A stretch of 40,295 nucleotides of DNA from an uncultured Lachnospiraceae bacterium (GTDB lineage: Bacteria > Bacillota > Clostridia > Lachnospirales > Lachnospiraceae), in assembly GCA_947588845.1 (NCBI GenBank), contig CANQAR010000027.1:1-40295 (forward strand), written 5' to 3'. How positions within the stretch are numbered: position 1 is the first letter of the stretch; each line of letters begins with the position of its first letter. The notes under the pieces were generated by a model that was not told the DNA's origin, made no database searches, and saw only the letters and a list, made by a program, of their open reading frames with translations. Positions 33,751 to 40,273 of this stretch are shown here, piece by piece. Made by a program: the position numbers and the translations under genes.

Positions 33751-34380
33751 TCAGATCCCCTTCCGATACAGCGCAAAGGAATACCCCACAGGAATCAGTG
33801 TCATTGCAAGAACAGCCGCCATCACCCATACGCTCTGAAAAAACGCATTAATTAAGAACACAAAACCGCCAAAGATCCACAGCCAGCCCGCCAGCCGGTG
33901 CGTCCGGTTCCAGTTCTCCTCGCTCTCCAGCGTCCAGGGAAGTTTGATCCCCACGGTATAATTCTGCCCGCATTTGGGCAGATAATTTCCCACAATGATA
34001 AAGACCGCCCCAACGATCAGATTCACCCACATTCCGATATCGACTGTCATCCCGAGCGCGTATCCGTAAACGGAAGCCATCACAACCAGAGAGACCAGCG
34101 GCACAAGCCAAGCGACACAGTGGAACAGTTTCCCGCTGATATTCTGCTTCCGCGGATCCGCCATCGTCGCAAAAATGCAGAGAAGATGAATCCCCAGCAG
34201 CATCAGAGGTATGCCGAACACCGCGAATGGCCTGCTGCTCCACCCGTTTGGAACATTGCCCGTTCCAAAATGTGTCGCGACCTGCTCCGGCAGACGGTCC
34301 CAGAGAAAAATCCCCGCAAATACCGGACAGATTATGAGAAAGCTGGTCAGCACAATCGTAAACTTATACTTCTTTATCAT
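33751..34380 (-). CDS. SdpI-like membrane protein (DUF1648 plus SdpI/YhfL)
   Basis: A 209-residue protein with about six membrane segments. The N-terminal DUF1648 signature is WDRLPEQVATHFGTGNVPNGWSS; the C-terminal SdpI part has GNYLPKCGQNYTVGIKLPWTLESEENWNRTHRLAGWLWIFGG. In Bacillus SdpI protects against the SdpC toxin and holds the repressor SdpR at the membrane. The start at 34380 fits AAAGGAGG 8 nt upstream. It overlaps the ArsR gene by 17 nt, the same order as sdpRI. No sdpABC is in the window, so it may be an orphan immunity or general envelope-stress module. Confidence 0.85.
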   Translation of the reverse strand: MIKKYKFTIVLTSFLIICPVFAGIFLWDRLPEQVATHFGTGNVPNGWSSRPFAVFGIPLMLLGIHLLCIFATMADPRKQNISGKLFHCVAWLVPLVSLVVMASVYGYALGMTVDIGMWVNLIVGAVFIIVGNYLPKCGQNYTVGIKLPWTLESEENWNRTHRLAGWLWIFGGFVFLINAFFQSVWVMAAVLAMTLIPVGYSFALYRKGI

Positions 34381-34648
34381 CTTCATTTCCTCCTTTCAAT
34401 TCGGAAAGCCAGAGCATGATCTCCTCCACCACGGAGGTATTCAGCCCATAATAAACATAATTCTTCACCTTCGTCTCCCGCACCAGTTCCGCCTTCTTCA
34501 GAATACTCAGATGGTAGGAGATCGTCGCCCCTGTCATATCAAACTGACCTGCGATCTCCCCGGCGGACAGACTGCCATGCCGCAGCATCATCAGAATCTC
34601 CCGGCGGACCGGATCGGAAAGCGCTTTGAACGTATCGGCAAAAGCCAT
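34364..34648 (-). CDS. ArsR-family repressor, SdpR-like
   Basis: A 94-residue winged-helix repressor: FKALSDPVRREILMMLRHGSLSAGEIAGQF, recognition helix MTGATISYHLSILKKAELV, wing YVYYGLNTSVVEEIM. No metal-binding Cys pair (ELCVCDL-type) is present, so it is not a metal sensor; it resembles SdpR. The ATG at 34648 follows AAAGGAGG; in-frame upstream codons are not supported. It overlaps the SdpI gene and its promoter lies between two palindromic operators, so it probably represses itself. Confidence 0.87.
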   Translation of the reverse strand: MAFADTFKALSDPVRREILMMLRHGSLSAGEIAGQFDMTGATISYHLSILKKAELVRETKVKNYVYYGLNTSVVEEIMLWLSELKGGNEDDKEV

Positions 34649-34671
34649 ACGCATTCCTCCTTTCGCGAAAG

Positions 34672-34749
34672 TATTTAGAAATATTTCTAAATATAAGTTA
34701 ACACGTAACGGCCTCTTTGTCAATTTCTATTTAGAATTTTTTCTAAATA
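34672..34749. promoter_or_regulatory. two 22-bp ArsR operator palindromes
   Basis: A perfect palindrome at 34672-34693 and a near-perfect one at 34728-34749 share half-sites TATTTAGAA / TTCTAAATA. Their centres are 56 bp apart. One covers the region just after the -10 and the other abuts the -35, bracketing the arsR promoter. Confidence 0.82.
34695..34723 (-). promoter_or_regulatory. promoter of the arsR-sdpI pair
   Basis: Minus strand: perfect -35 TTGACA (34718-34723), 17-nt spacer, -10 TAACTT (34695-34700) with an extended TG element. Confidence 0.7.
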
Positions 34750-34779
34750 CTTTGGCCAAAAAAATTTTTAAAAAAGTAC

Positions 34780-34808
34780 TTGCTTTTTTTGAAACAATGC
34801 GCTATACT
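34780..34808 (+). promoter_or_regulatory. tRNA-Thr promoter
   Basis: -35 TTGCTT (34780-34785), 17-nt spacer, -10 TATACT (34803-34808), 31 nt before the mature tRNA. Confidence 0.7.
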
Positions 34809-34839
34809 AGCAAAGTCAGCGATTTGAGAAAGCTGATGT

Positions 34840-34912
<73 letters not shown>

Positions 34913-34917
34913 CGCTG

Positions 34918-34945
34918 AAAAAGCCTTGAGTTTTCAAGGCTTTTT
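34918..34945 (+). terminator. tRNA-Thr terminator
   Basis: A perfect 12-bp stem AAAAAGCCTTGA / TCAAGGCTTTTT with a 4-nt loop and T-run, 5 nt after the tRNA. It can act in both directions. Confidence 0.88.
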
Positions 34946-34965
34946 CTTGTTTTACGGATAAGAAA

Positions 34966-34990
34966 GGCCGCCTAAAAAGAGCGGCTTTTT
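34966..34990 (+). terminator. second terminator hairpin
   Basis: GCCGC (34967-34971) with GCGGC (34981-34985) and TTTTT (34986-34990). It backs up the tRNA terminator and separates it from the phage remnant. Confidence 0.65.
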
Positions 34991-35073
34991 CTTAAAAAAT
35001 CGACCGGTTATCGACCGGATTTTAAGAGCTCTTCAATCAGCATCCTGCCAGCTGCCCTTTCTGTGCGCTCCCT

Positions 35074-35466
35074 TCAATCATCCGGTGTCCATCCGTAGGG
35101 CTTTATTAAATCGTTGTCCGGGGCCTTGTCCCTGTATTTTACGTACACAAAAGTTTCCCGCTTGTAGTCTTCCGGATAGTCTACGCGGGTTACTTCATAC
35201 CATTTTCCATTGTAAAAAAGCGGGTCGTATACTTCAATATCATTTCTGTAGTTAAACACAAAGTAACGTACTTCTTCTACATGGTAGGACATTGAATAAA
35301 TGATCTGGTCTTGTGAGAGCTGCCGCGTATAGCACCAGATCGGGGCCGGGCTGATTGGTATGTAGTAGGGCGGCAGGGCAAAACCGTTTGGGTTCTTTCC
35401 GTTTTCATGTATTTTGTAAGGCTGTGCTTTTTTGTCCTTTAAGAAATACTGGTTTTTCGTCGCCAT
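35074..35466 (-). CDS. probable phage head-tail connector/adaptor
   Basis: A 130-residue protein. The core ISPAPIWCYTRQLSQDQIIYSM then EEVRYFVFNYRNDIEVYDPLFYNGKWYEVTRVDYPEDYKRETFVYVKYRD fits the short beta-rich head-closure family of siphophages, in which a Trp-containing strand is followed by an R-x-F/I-x-x-R strand and a Tyr-Glu/Ile-Val strand. GAGG precedes the ATG. It begins 17 nt after terL, although portal, protease and capsid genes normally lie between, so a deletion has joined them. Its stop overlaps ATGATTGAAGGG, the start of a 14-codon broken frame that probably began the next phage gene. The family call is by pattern only. Confidence 0.5.
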   Translation of the reverse strand: MATKNQYFLKDKKAQPYKIHENGKNPNGFALPPYYIPISPAPIWCYTRQLSQDQIIYSMSYHVEEVRYFVFNYRNDIEVYDPLFYNGKWYEVTRVDYPEDYKRETFVYVKYRDKAPDNDLIKPYGWTPDD

Positions 35467-35483
35467 GTTTTAAACCTCGCTTT

Positions 35484-36923
35484 CTAAACTACGGCCAAGT
35501 CTTTAAATTCATTGAAATGCTCGTATAATCCTACATAGGCGTCAAGCAGGCTTGCCAGGCCGTCAATGCGGTATTTTGGGCTTTGACATTTGACCGGTAC
35601 AATGTTGCCGTTCCTGTCTTCCTGTATGCCGGTGTTTGTAATGCACCATTTAAGCAGGGGATTATTGTTATAATTGATCTTTTTTGCCTGCAGGTCGGCC
35701 CCCAACATCTGCATAGGCAGGGAAAGAGTTTTCGCGCCCTGTATGCAGCGCACCATCCTGAAACCGTAATTTTCCATTTCCTCCACCCAGTATTTCGCGC
35801 TGTAGCTGTCGTAATAAATCCATGCGGGCGTTAATTCAAAATCATTTACCATTTCAAGAAACCATGCTGTGACGTCGCTGTAGTTTATGCTGTTCCCGCT
35901 GCACAATCTTAATAAGCCCGCCTCATACCATTTGTCATATGGTATTTTTTCGTCGCGCACTCTGGTTTCAAAGTTTTCTGCCGGCAGCCAGTACATTTGT
36001 GTAATGTAACGCTTTTCCTGCTTGTCCATCAGCAGGAGCGTGCTGCAGGTAAGATCTGTTGTTATGCTCAGATCTGCGCCACCAATGGCATAGGAACCGC
36101 GGAACCGGGTAATATCAAATGTTTCCGTGTTGTTTATGTCGTCGAATGTAAGCCAGGCTGTCTGTACGCTCTGAATGATATTGAAATCCTTCACAAGTAT
36201 GCCGGTTAAGTCCCTGGGACTGTTCTTTGCCCGCTCTACTTTCCCTATAAGATCGTCAAGCTTCTTTATCCGGTTTAATCCTGGGTTTGCTTTCTCCCAT
36301 GCCATAGGGTCGGCCCATTCCTTTTTTTCGTCCAGTTCGTACATGATCGGCAGGAATGTTTCATCCGTTATTGTCCCGTCGCATACTCCGCAGGCATATT
36401 TGTACATATCATCGAAAATACATTCCCGGACGGTTCCCGCCGTCGTTATCATAATCAAAAGCGGCTGCCGCCTTGCGCTCTGGCTCTGCTTCATAACCTC
36501 GTACAGATTCCGGTCTTTTATGCTGTGCAGCTCGTCCATAATGACAAGATGGCTGTTCAGTCCGTCCAGAGTATCGGAGTTTTTCCCCAACGGCTGCATT
36601 TTGGAAAATGTCAGGTCAAAATAAAGGTCTGCCTTTCTTTTCTTTACCACCTGCAGCAGATCGGGGCTCTGTTTCACCATGTTCAGAACTTCATCAAATA
36701 TTATGCGGGCCTGATCGCGCTTACTGGCCACGCTGTAAACTTCCGCGCCTGGCTCCCGGTCAGCGATAAGCATATAAAGGGCTATGCCGCTCAACATTGT
36801 ACTTTTTCCGTTCTTCCTGGCTACATAGAAAAGAGTTTCCCGGAACCGCCGCAGGCCCGTTTCCCTGCTGATGAATCCGAAAAGGGCAGAGATATAAGCT
36901 TTCTGGAATAGCTCAAGCAGCAC
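35484..36923 (-). CDS. terL: phage terminase large subunit, N-terminally truncated
   Basis: The open frame encodes 479 residues. ATPase: Walker A-like VARKNGKSTML, Walker B LVIMDELHSI, coupling motif LIMITTAGT. Nuclease: the Asp residues in IGGADLSITTDLTCST, WIYYDSYSAKYW and the C-terminal RIDGLASLLDAYVG. It matches the HK97/P27-type large terminase that packages DNA into the capsid. Homologues carry about 80 more N-terminal residues; here the frame opens abruptly at LLELFQKAYISALFG from a GTG without a ribosome site. The natural start lies upstream in another frame (next entry), so the gene is almost certainly inactive. Confidence 0.85.
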   Translation of the reverse strand: MLLELFQKAYISALFGFISRETGLRRFRETLFYVARKNGKSTMLSGIALYMLIADREPGAEVYSVASKRDQARIIFDEVLNMVKQSPDLLQVVKKRKADLYFDLTFSKMQPLGKNSDTLDGLNSHLVIMDELHSIKDRNLYEVMKQSQSARRQPLLIMITTAGTVRECIFDDMYKYACGVCDGTITDETFLPIMYELDEKKEWADPMAWEKANPGLNRIKKLDDLIGKVERAKNSPRDLTGILVKDFNIIQSVQTAWLTFDDINNTETFDITRFRGSYAIGGADLSITTDLTCSTLLLMDKQEKRYITQMYWLPAENFETRVRDEKIPYDKWYEAGLLRLCSGNSINYSDVTAWFLEMVNDFELTPAWIYYDSYSAKYWVEEMENYGFRMVRCIQGAKTLSLPMQMLGADLQAKKINYNNNPLLKWCITNTGIQEDRNGNIVPVKCQSPKYRIDGLASLLDAYVGLYEHFNEFKDLAVV

Positions 36924-36967
36924 AGGCCGGCCCTGATCTCCTGCAGGTATTCTTCTATGTAGTTCAC
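36924..36967 (-). pseudogene. 5' remnant of terL, out of frame
   Basis: GTG at 36967, preceded by AGGGG and 3 nt after the terS stop, encodes VNYIEEYLQEIRAG, the typical N-terminus of large terminases. The reading frame then changes, and the sequence joins the LLELFQKAY region in a different frame. A deletion of roughly 180 bp (about 60 codons) that was not a multiple of three explains both. Confidence 0.7.
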
Positions 36968-36970
36968 AAC

Positions 36971-37300
36971 TTACCCCTCTTTCAGAAAGTCATATACAGC
37001 ATTGTTTTTTTCCGGCTCCTGGGCTTTCTGCATTAAATCAGTGAGCTGCTTATACAGCTTGCTGTACTGCTGTATGGTTTTATTGTAGCTTGTCAGGGCT
37101 GTGCTTTCCCTTGTAAACTGCTGCTTTCCCTGTATAAATTCTTCCTCTGTGCCGTTCTCTTTGATCTTGCGTTTCAGCTCTGTGAGCGTTTCATTCATGA
37201 AAACAAGTTCGTCTATGATCTTCTGCCCTATATACTGCCTGTCCTCTGGAATCTTCTGCAAGATCGCCTCAAGCTCGGCTATCTTCTTTCTTCTCGGCAT
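36971..37300 (-). CDS. terS: phage terminase small subunit (P27-like)
   Basis: A 109-residue helical protein: MPRRKKIAELEAILQKIPEDRQYIGQKIIDELVFMNETLTELKRKI, then SYNKTIQQYSKLYKQLTDLMQK. The pattern DELVFMNETLTELK..I and SYN..I..Y....KQL.DL is shared by small terminases of clostridial siphophages, and it lies directly before terL. It recognises the phage packaging site. AGGGG precedes the ATG. It seems intact but has no working large subunit here. Confidence is limited because small terminases are poorly conserved. Confidence 0.62.
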   Translation of the reverse strand: MPRRKKIAELEAILQKIPEDRQYIGQKIIDELVFMNETLTELKRKIKENGTEEEFIQGKQQFTRESTALTSYNKTIQQYSKLYKQLTDLMQKAQEPEKNNAVYDFLKEG

Positions 37301-37460
37301 GATCTTACCCCTTTATTACACTATCGTGTTTAAAAGTATTATCATGTTTACATATATTAAAATGTATCACATAGTTATTGTGTACCCCTCCCCTTAAATA
37401 ATTCTATGGAGAGGAAAAGAAAACTCCCTCCGCCGGTCTGCGTCTCCCTGGCCTTTCGGA

Positions 37461-37476
37461 CGGCCCCGGGGGGGGG
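37461..37476. other. C4G9 tract before terS, possible cos or slippage site
   Basis: GGCCCC followed by nine G's (37468-37476), about 160 bp upstream of terS, in DNA without a gene (37301-37478). cos sites of siphophages often lie near the small terminase and are GC-rich. No other support; the long homopolymer may also be a replication slippage or sequencing-error site. Confidence 0.25.
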
Positions 37477-37478
37477 AG

Positions 37479-37574
37479 TTAAAAACTTTTCTTCTGTGGG
37501 TTCATCCTCTCTCCGGGCTCGTATTTTGCCCGTGCAGCCGTTTTCTGTTTCGACGGCTCAATTTCCTGCTGTCG
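37479..37574 (-). pseudogene. 3' remnant of an unidentified phage gene
   Basis: An open tail with no start: after TAA (37575-37577) the frame reads RQQEIEPSKQKTAARA, then KYEPGERMNPQKKSF and a stop. It lies in a different frame from the overlapping end of the Prim-Pol fragment and looks more protein-like than that end does. Suggests a deletion joined the 5' part of the primase gene to the 3' end of another gene. Low certainty. Confidence 0.3.
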
Positions 37575-37951
37575 TTATTGCTGTTTATGTTCTGATCTAT
37601 ATAAAACAGATGGTAACCACCTCTCCCGGTAATGCTTTGCCAGGTTTCTGGAAGATCCCCATTTTCTTTCTGCCAGTCTTTTAAGGTTTCATATCCGTGC
37701 TTACCCTTCTCGTCATCTTCATCCAGGTCGATCACAACAAGTCCTCCGGATATTTTACCCGTCGCAATTCCAATATTGTAATCAGAGTTTTTATCCCACC
37801 ATTTTTTTATTTGGTTCACATTGGTAGTCGCTCCCTTACATCCGTTTGATGTAGCCGGCGCTTTATCTTTAGGCTTTAACGGAAATACAGCCAATCCTAG
37901 CGAAGCGTAATATAACGCCCAATCTTTTAATGATAAAATTTCTGATTTCAT
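37502..37951 (-). CDS. bifunctional DNA primase/polymerase (Prim-Pol), truncated
   Basis: A 149-residue fragment of the archaeo-eukaryotic primase-like domain used by phages and satellites. Seen: the N-terminus ALYYASLGLAVFPLKPKDKAP, WDKNSDYNIGIATGKISGGLVVIDLDEDD (metal motif DLD) and SITGRGGYHLFY (His motif). The third motif (IDIRG-type Asp) and everything after are lost; the last 28 residues (INSNNDSRKLSRRNRKRLHG...) look like a frame-shifted end. So catalysis is unlikely. The ATG overlaps the excisionase-like gene stop by 4 nt (ATGA), showing translational coupling. Confidence 0.72.
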   Translation of the reverse strand: MKSEILSLKDWALYYASLGLAVFPLKPKDKAPATSNGCKGATTNVNQIKKWWDKNSDYNIGIATGKISGGLVVIDLDEDDEKGKHGYETLKDWQKENGDLPETWQSITGRGGYHLFYIDQNINSNNDSRKLSRRNRKRLHGQNTSPERG

Positions 37952-38382
37952 GATGTCTTTACCCCTACATTTAGAAATTCTGTCAATTTTTCCAAATTAA
38001 CCAAAATTTTGCTTCCCGCTCGGATATGGACGATCTGACCACGAAGGCAAAGCTTGCGAACAAAATCATAGGACATTCCCGTCCGCGCCGCCGCCTCTTT
38101 CAGGGTTACCATTGTCGGCACTGCTGATTCTTCTGGCTTCTCTACCCTGTCCAGTCCCGGACTCTGCTCTTCCTGTCTCATAAGCTCCCTGCTTCGTTCC
38201 AGCCTGTCCGCCAGCGCTCTGCAGGCATCATTCAGGGCAAAACAGATCATCATGTCATCGTCGATCTGGCGGACCGGATCGCCATATTTGATCTGCATCA
38301 GTTCCGACCATCGGTTATGAAGCGCCCTGTATTCATCCAGCAGCGGTCTGGCGCTGGGACTGATTACTGGTGGTCTGTTCAT
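37948..38382 (-). CDS. phage protein with C-terminal excisionase-type helix-turn-helix
   Basis: A 144-residue protein. The N-terminal ~90 residues are helical and unassigned (SARPLLDEYRALHNRWSELM). The C-terminus is a MerR/excisionase-like winged helix: TLKEAAARTGMSYDFVRKL and CLRGQIVHIRAGSKILVN. Such domains bind DNA at replication or attachment sites. AGGTGA precedes the ATG. It lies between the Cro-like gene (15 nt) and Prim-Pol (4-nt overlap) in the early phage operon, so a role in excision or replication initiation is reasonable. No integrase is present to partner with. Confidence 0.65.
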   Translation of the reverse strand: MNRPPVISPSARPLLDEYRALHNRWSELMQIKYGDPVRQIDDDMMICFALNDACRALADRLERSRELMRQEEQSPGLDRVEKPEESAVPTMVTLKEAAARTGMSYDFVRKLCLRGQIVHIRAGSKILVNLEKLTEFLNVGVKTS

Positions 38383-38397
38383 TTTGTCACCTGCTTT

Positions 38398-38592
38398 CTA
38401 TTCATCTTCCAGGATTTCAGTTACATCAACACCAAGAGCCCTCGCAATCTTTCCGATTGTTTCCGGCCTTGCGTCTCCTCCTCCAATGAGCCGGCATAAT
38501 GTCCCCTTAGGGATTCCGGCAGCAACAAGGTCTTTCATTCCCTTGCAGGAGCGCGCTCTTGCGAGTTCGTACTTTTCGCGATTCAGTTTCAT
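38398..38592 (-). CDS. Cro-like HTH regulator
   Basis: A 64-residue XRE-type protein: YELARARSCKGMKDLVAAGIPKGTLCRLIGGGDARPETIGKIARALGVDVTEIL, the five-helix HTH fold. GGAGGTG precedes the ATG. First gene of the leftward phage operon, transcribed from a strong promoter overlapped by three operators shared with the divergent repressor. It likely antagonises or replaces that repressor, as Cro does. Confidence 0.8.
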   Translation of the reverse strand: MKLNREKYELARARSCKGMKDLVAAGIPKGTLCRLIGGGDARPETIGKIARALGVDVTEILEDE

Positions 38593-38610
38593 GTGGCACC
38601 TCCTTCCTTG

Positions 38611-38687
38611 AGAACATTTTTGTTCTGCAAATAATCATATAGCACATTTTTGTTCTTGTCAAGTTCAAAATAGAACATTTTTGTTCT
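38611..38687. promoter_or_regulatory. three phage-repressor operators
   Basis: AGAACATTTTTGTTCT occurs at 38611-38626 and 38672-38687, with a variant (AGCACA at one end) at 38641-38656. Start-to-start spacing is 30 and 31 bp, three helical turns. They cover the Cro-like promoter, and the last lies near the start of the repressor promoter (-35-like TTGTTC at 38681, -10-like TATGTT at 38705). Confidence 0.85.
38634..38662 (-). promoter_or_regulatory. promoter of the leftward phage operon
   Basis: Minus strand: perfect -35 TTGACA (38657-38662), 17-nt spacer, -10 TATGAT (38634-38639). The middle operator sits in the spacer. Confidence 0.8.
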
Positions 38688-38735
38688 TCCATTTTCTTTA
38701 AAATTATGTTATGGTAAATATTATGGAGGTGAACT

Positions 38736-39152
38736 ATGAATGTCGGAGAAAAAATAAGAGAAATTCGATTATCAAAAGGATTATCGCAAGAACGCTTGGG
38801 GAATTTATGTGGAATGGCCGGATCCGCTATACGTCGTTATGAAAGCGGAAGGGCAAACCCTAAAATTGAAACATTAACCAAAATTGCATCCGCACTTGAG
38901 GTACCTGTCTGGGAACTCTTAGGAATGAATAAGCAAGAAGCAGTATTAATGCATGGAGATGATCGATTAAATACAACTCCATATTCAACAGAAGACATTT
39001 CAAAAGCTATTCATAAAGATATATTATATGAAATGGATCTTAGAAAATTGAGAAAGGCTTTTGACTCTTTAAATCGTGCAGGACAAAAAGAATCTGTCAA
39101 ACGAGTACAGGAACTTACAGAAATATCTAAATATCGTAAAGATTCTTCCTGA
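38736..39152 (+). CDS. CI-like phage repressor (XRE family)
   Basis: A 138-residue protein. N-terminal HTH: MNVGEKIREIRLSKGLSQERLGNLCGMAGSAIRRYESGRANPKIETLTKIASALEVPVWELLG, a standard XRE domain. The C-terminus (70-138) is charged and helical and lacks the Ser-Lys protease of LexA/CI-type repressors, so self-cleavage by RecA is not expected. GGAGGTG precedes the ATG. Base composition is more A/T-rich than in neighbours. Divergent from the Cro-like gene with shared operators. Normally an integrase would follow; none does. Confidence 0.83.
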   Translation: MNVGEKIREIRLSKGLSQERLGNLCGMAGSAIRRYESGRANPKIETLTKIASALEVPVWELLGMNKQEAVLMHGDDRLNTTPYSTEDISKAIHKDILYEMDLRKLRKAFDSLNRAGQKESVKRVQELTEISKYRKDSS

Positions 39153-39298
39153 CCCTGCGAATCGCCCTATCAGGTTCCTCAATTCAGAAAACATTGACAT
39201 CTGACAGAACCGACAGAACCGACAAAACCTCTGAAATATAGATTTCAGGAACAGACTCAAGACTCAACACAAAATTCCACCAGAAAGGAGTGCAGCAC

Positions 39299-39850
39299 AT
39301 GGCATTAGCACAGGAAAAACTCTTCACCATCGAAGACATTTATAATCTGCCGGAAGGCACCCGGGCAGAACTGATCGACGGACAGCTTTACTACATGGCT
39401 CCGCCATTTCGGCGGCACCAGCGCCTCGTGAGCAGACTCAACCAGCTCATAAATAATTATATCGACCGCAAAGGCGGCCCCTGTGAAGTCTACCCGGCCC
39501 CCTTTGCCGTCTTTCTGAACGCAGATGACCGGACTTATGTCGAACCGGATATCTCCGTGATCTGCGACCCGAATAAGCTGGATGACAGAGGCTGTAACGG
39601 CGCTCCTGACTGGATCATTGAGATCGTGTCTCCGGGCAGCCGGCGGATGGATTATGTGATCAAGCTGTTTAAATACCGCTCCGCCAGAGTCCGGCTGTAC
39701 TGGATCGTGGATCCGGATAAAGAAAGGATCACTACATGGAATTTTAAGGGAGAAGAACAGGAAGATATGGAAGAATATTCTTTTTCGGATTCCGTACCGG
39801 TCAGCATTTACGACGATTTCTCCATAGATTTTTCAAAGCTGGATATCTGA
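39299..39850 (+). CDS. Uma2-family (DUF820) putative endonuclease
   Basis: A 183-residue protein of the PD-(D/E)XK superfamily: FTIEDIYNLPEGTRAELIDGQLYYMAPP, YVEPDISVICDPNKLDDRG, PDWIIEIVSPGSRRMDYVIKLFKYRSARVRLYWIVDP. The likely active-site residues are the acidic pair in VEPD and Glu/Ile/Val in IIEIVSP. AAAGGAG lies 8 nt before the ATG. Uma2 proteins are widespread, often in many copies, with no settled function. It lies between the phage remnant and a repeat-rich region. It stands alone; a helical partner is not seen. Confidence 0.87.
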   Translation: MALAQEKLFTIEDIYNLPEGTRAELIDGQLYYMAPPFRRHQRLVSRLNQLINNYIDRKGGPCEVYPAPFAVFLNADDRTYVEPDISVICDPNKLDDRGCNGAPDWIIEIVSPGSRRMDYVIKLFKYRSARVRLYWIVDPDKERITTWNFKGEEQEDMEEYSFSDSVPVSIYDDFSIDFSKLDI

Positions 39851-40273
39851 TCAGGCCACCAGAAGCAACAAAACATACTTCTCCTTTGGTGGGAGATTCT
39901 CTTCACCACCAGAACAGGGCAGAAAATTCTGCCGAACCATAGCGCTGAAATTTCAGCAGTACAGCCAGGGACATTTGTCCGGCAGGTGTTGCCAAAATGG
40001 ATACACCTGTGTTGACCGGTCGAATATATTATGAAGACTCGGCGGAATTGCCGACTCTGGTCCAGACAGGTACACCTGCGCTGACCGGTCTTGCTGAGTA
40101 CCTGAACCGGGTACGCAGGTTCATAGATGGGGCCCTAAAACGGAGCCTCATCCCACAGCGCTTGCGCTGAGTCCCTGGTGGCTTTCCGCACCCTGACAAT
40201 ATAATATGCTTCACCGGGCAGCCGGGGGACGTGCTCGCACCCGTTCCGAGTCTTGCGGAAAGGGGTGATTATT
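39851..40273. repeat. repeat-rich non-coding region
   Basis: No convincing gene. A 20-bp direct repeat, TACACCTGYGYTGACCGGTC, is found at 40002-40021 and 40071-40090 (two differences). Hairpins include CAGCGC/GCGCTG (40156-40169) and several GC-rich stems. A TATAAT at 40200-40205 could be the -10 for the small ORF at 40274. The region could hold an antisense RNA or MITE-like sequence; neither is shown. Confidence 0.5.

Larger units (their letters stand above)
35000..39152. mobile_element. decayed prophage or phage-satellite remnant next to tRNA-Thr
   Basis: Contents in order from the right: CI-like repressor, Cro-like regulator, excisionase-type protein, truncated Prim-Pol, remnant of another gene, terS, terL with internal deletion, head-tail connector. 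All but the repressor are on the minus strand. Missing: integrase, portal, protease, major capsid, tail, lysis. Boundaries are approximate: the left is set by the tRNA terminators, the right by the end of the repressor gene. No repeat of the tRNA 3' end was found on the right, so attachment sites are unresolved. Confidence 0.8.

Noticed and set aside
35000-35018. Repeated TCGACCGG near the tRNA and a similar GACCGGTCGA near 40014 as attachment sites
   Set aside because: The match is about 11 bp and not related to the tRNA 3' end; too short to claim att sites without an empty-site comparison.
34999-35073. Integrase C-terminus on the minus strand (LIEELLKSGR then stop)
   Set aside because: Only about ten codons, no tyrosine-recombinase motif; probably random or a broken phage gene end.
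35000-39152. Active prophage
   Set aside because: No integrase, portal, capsid, tail or lysis genes; terL and Prim-Pol are broken.
39196-39232. Short tandem repeats of GACAGAACC as a CRISPR or iteron
   Set aside because: Only about three imperfect 9-10 bp units without spacers; no cas or rep gene nearby.
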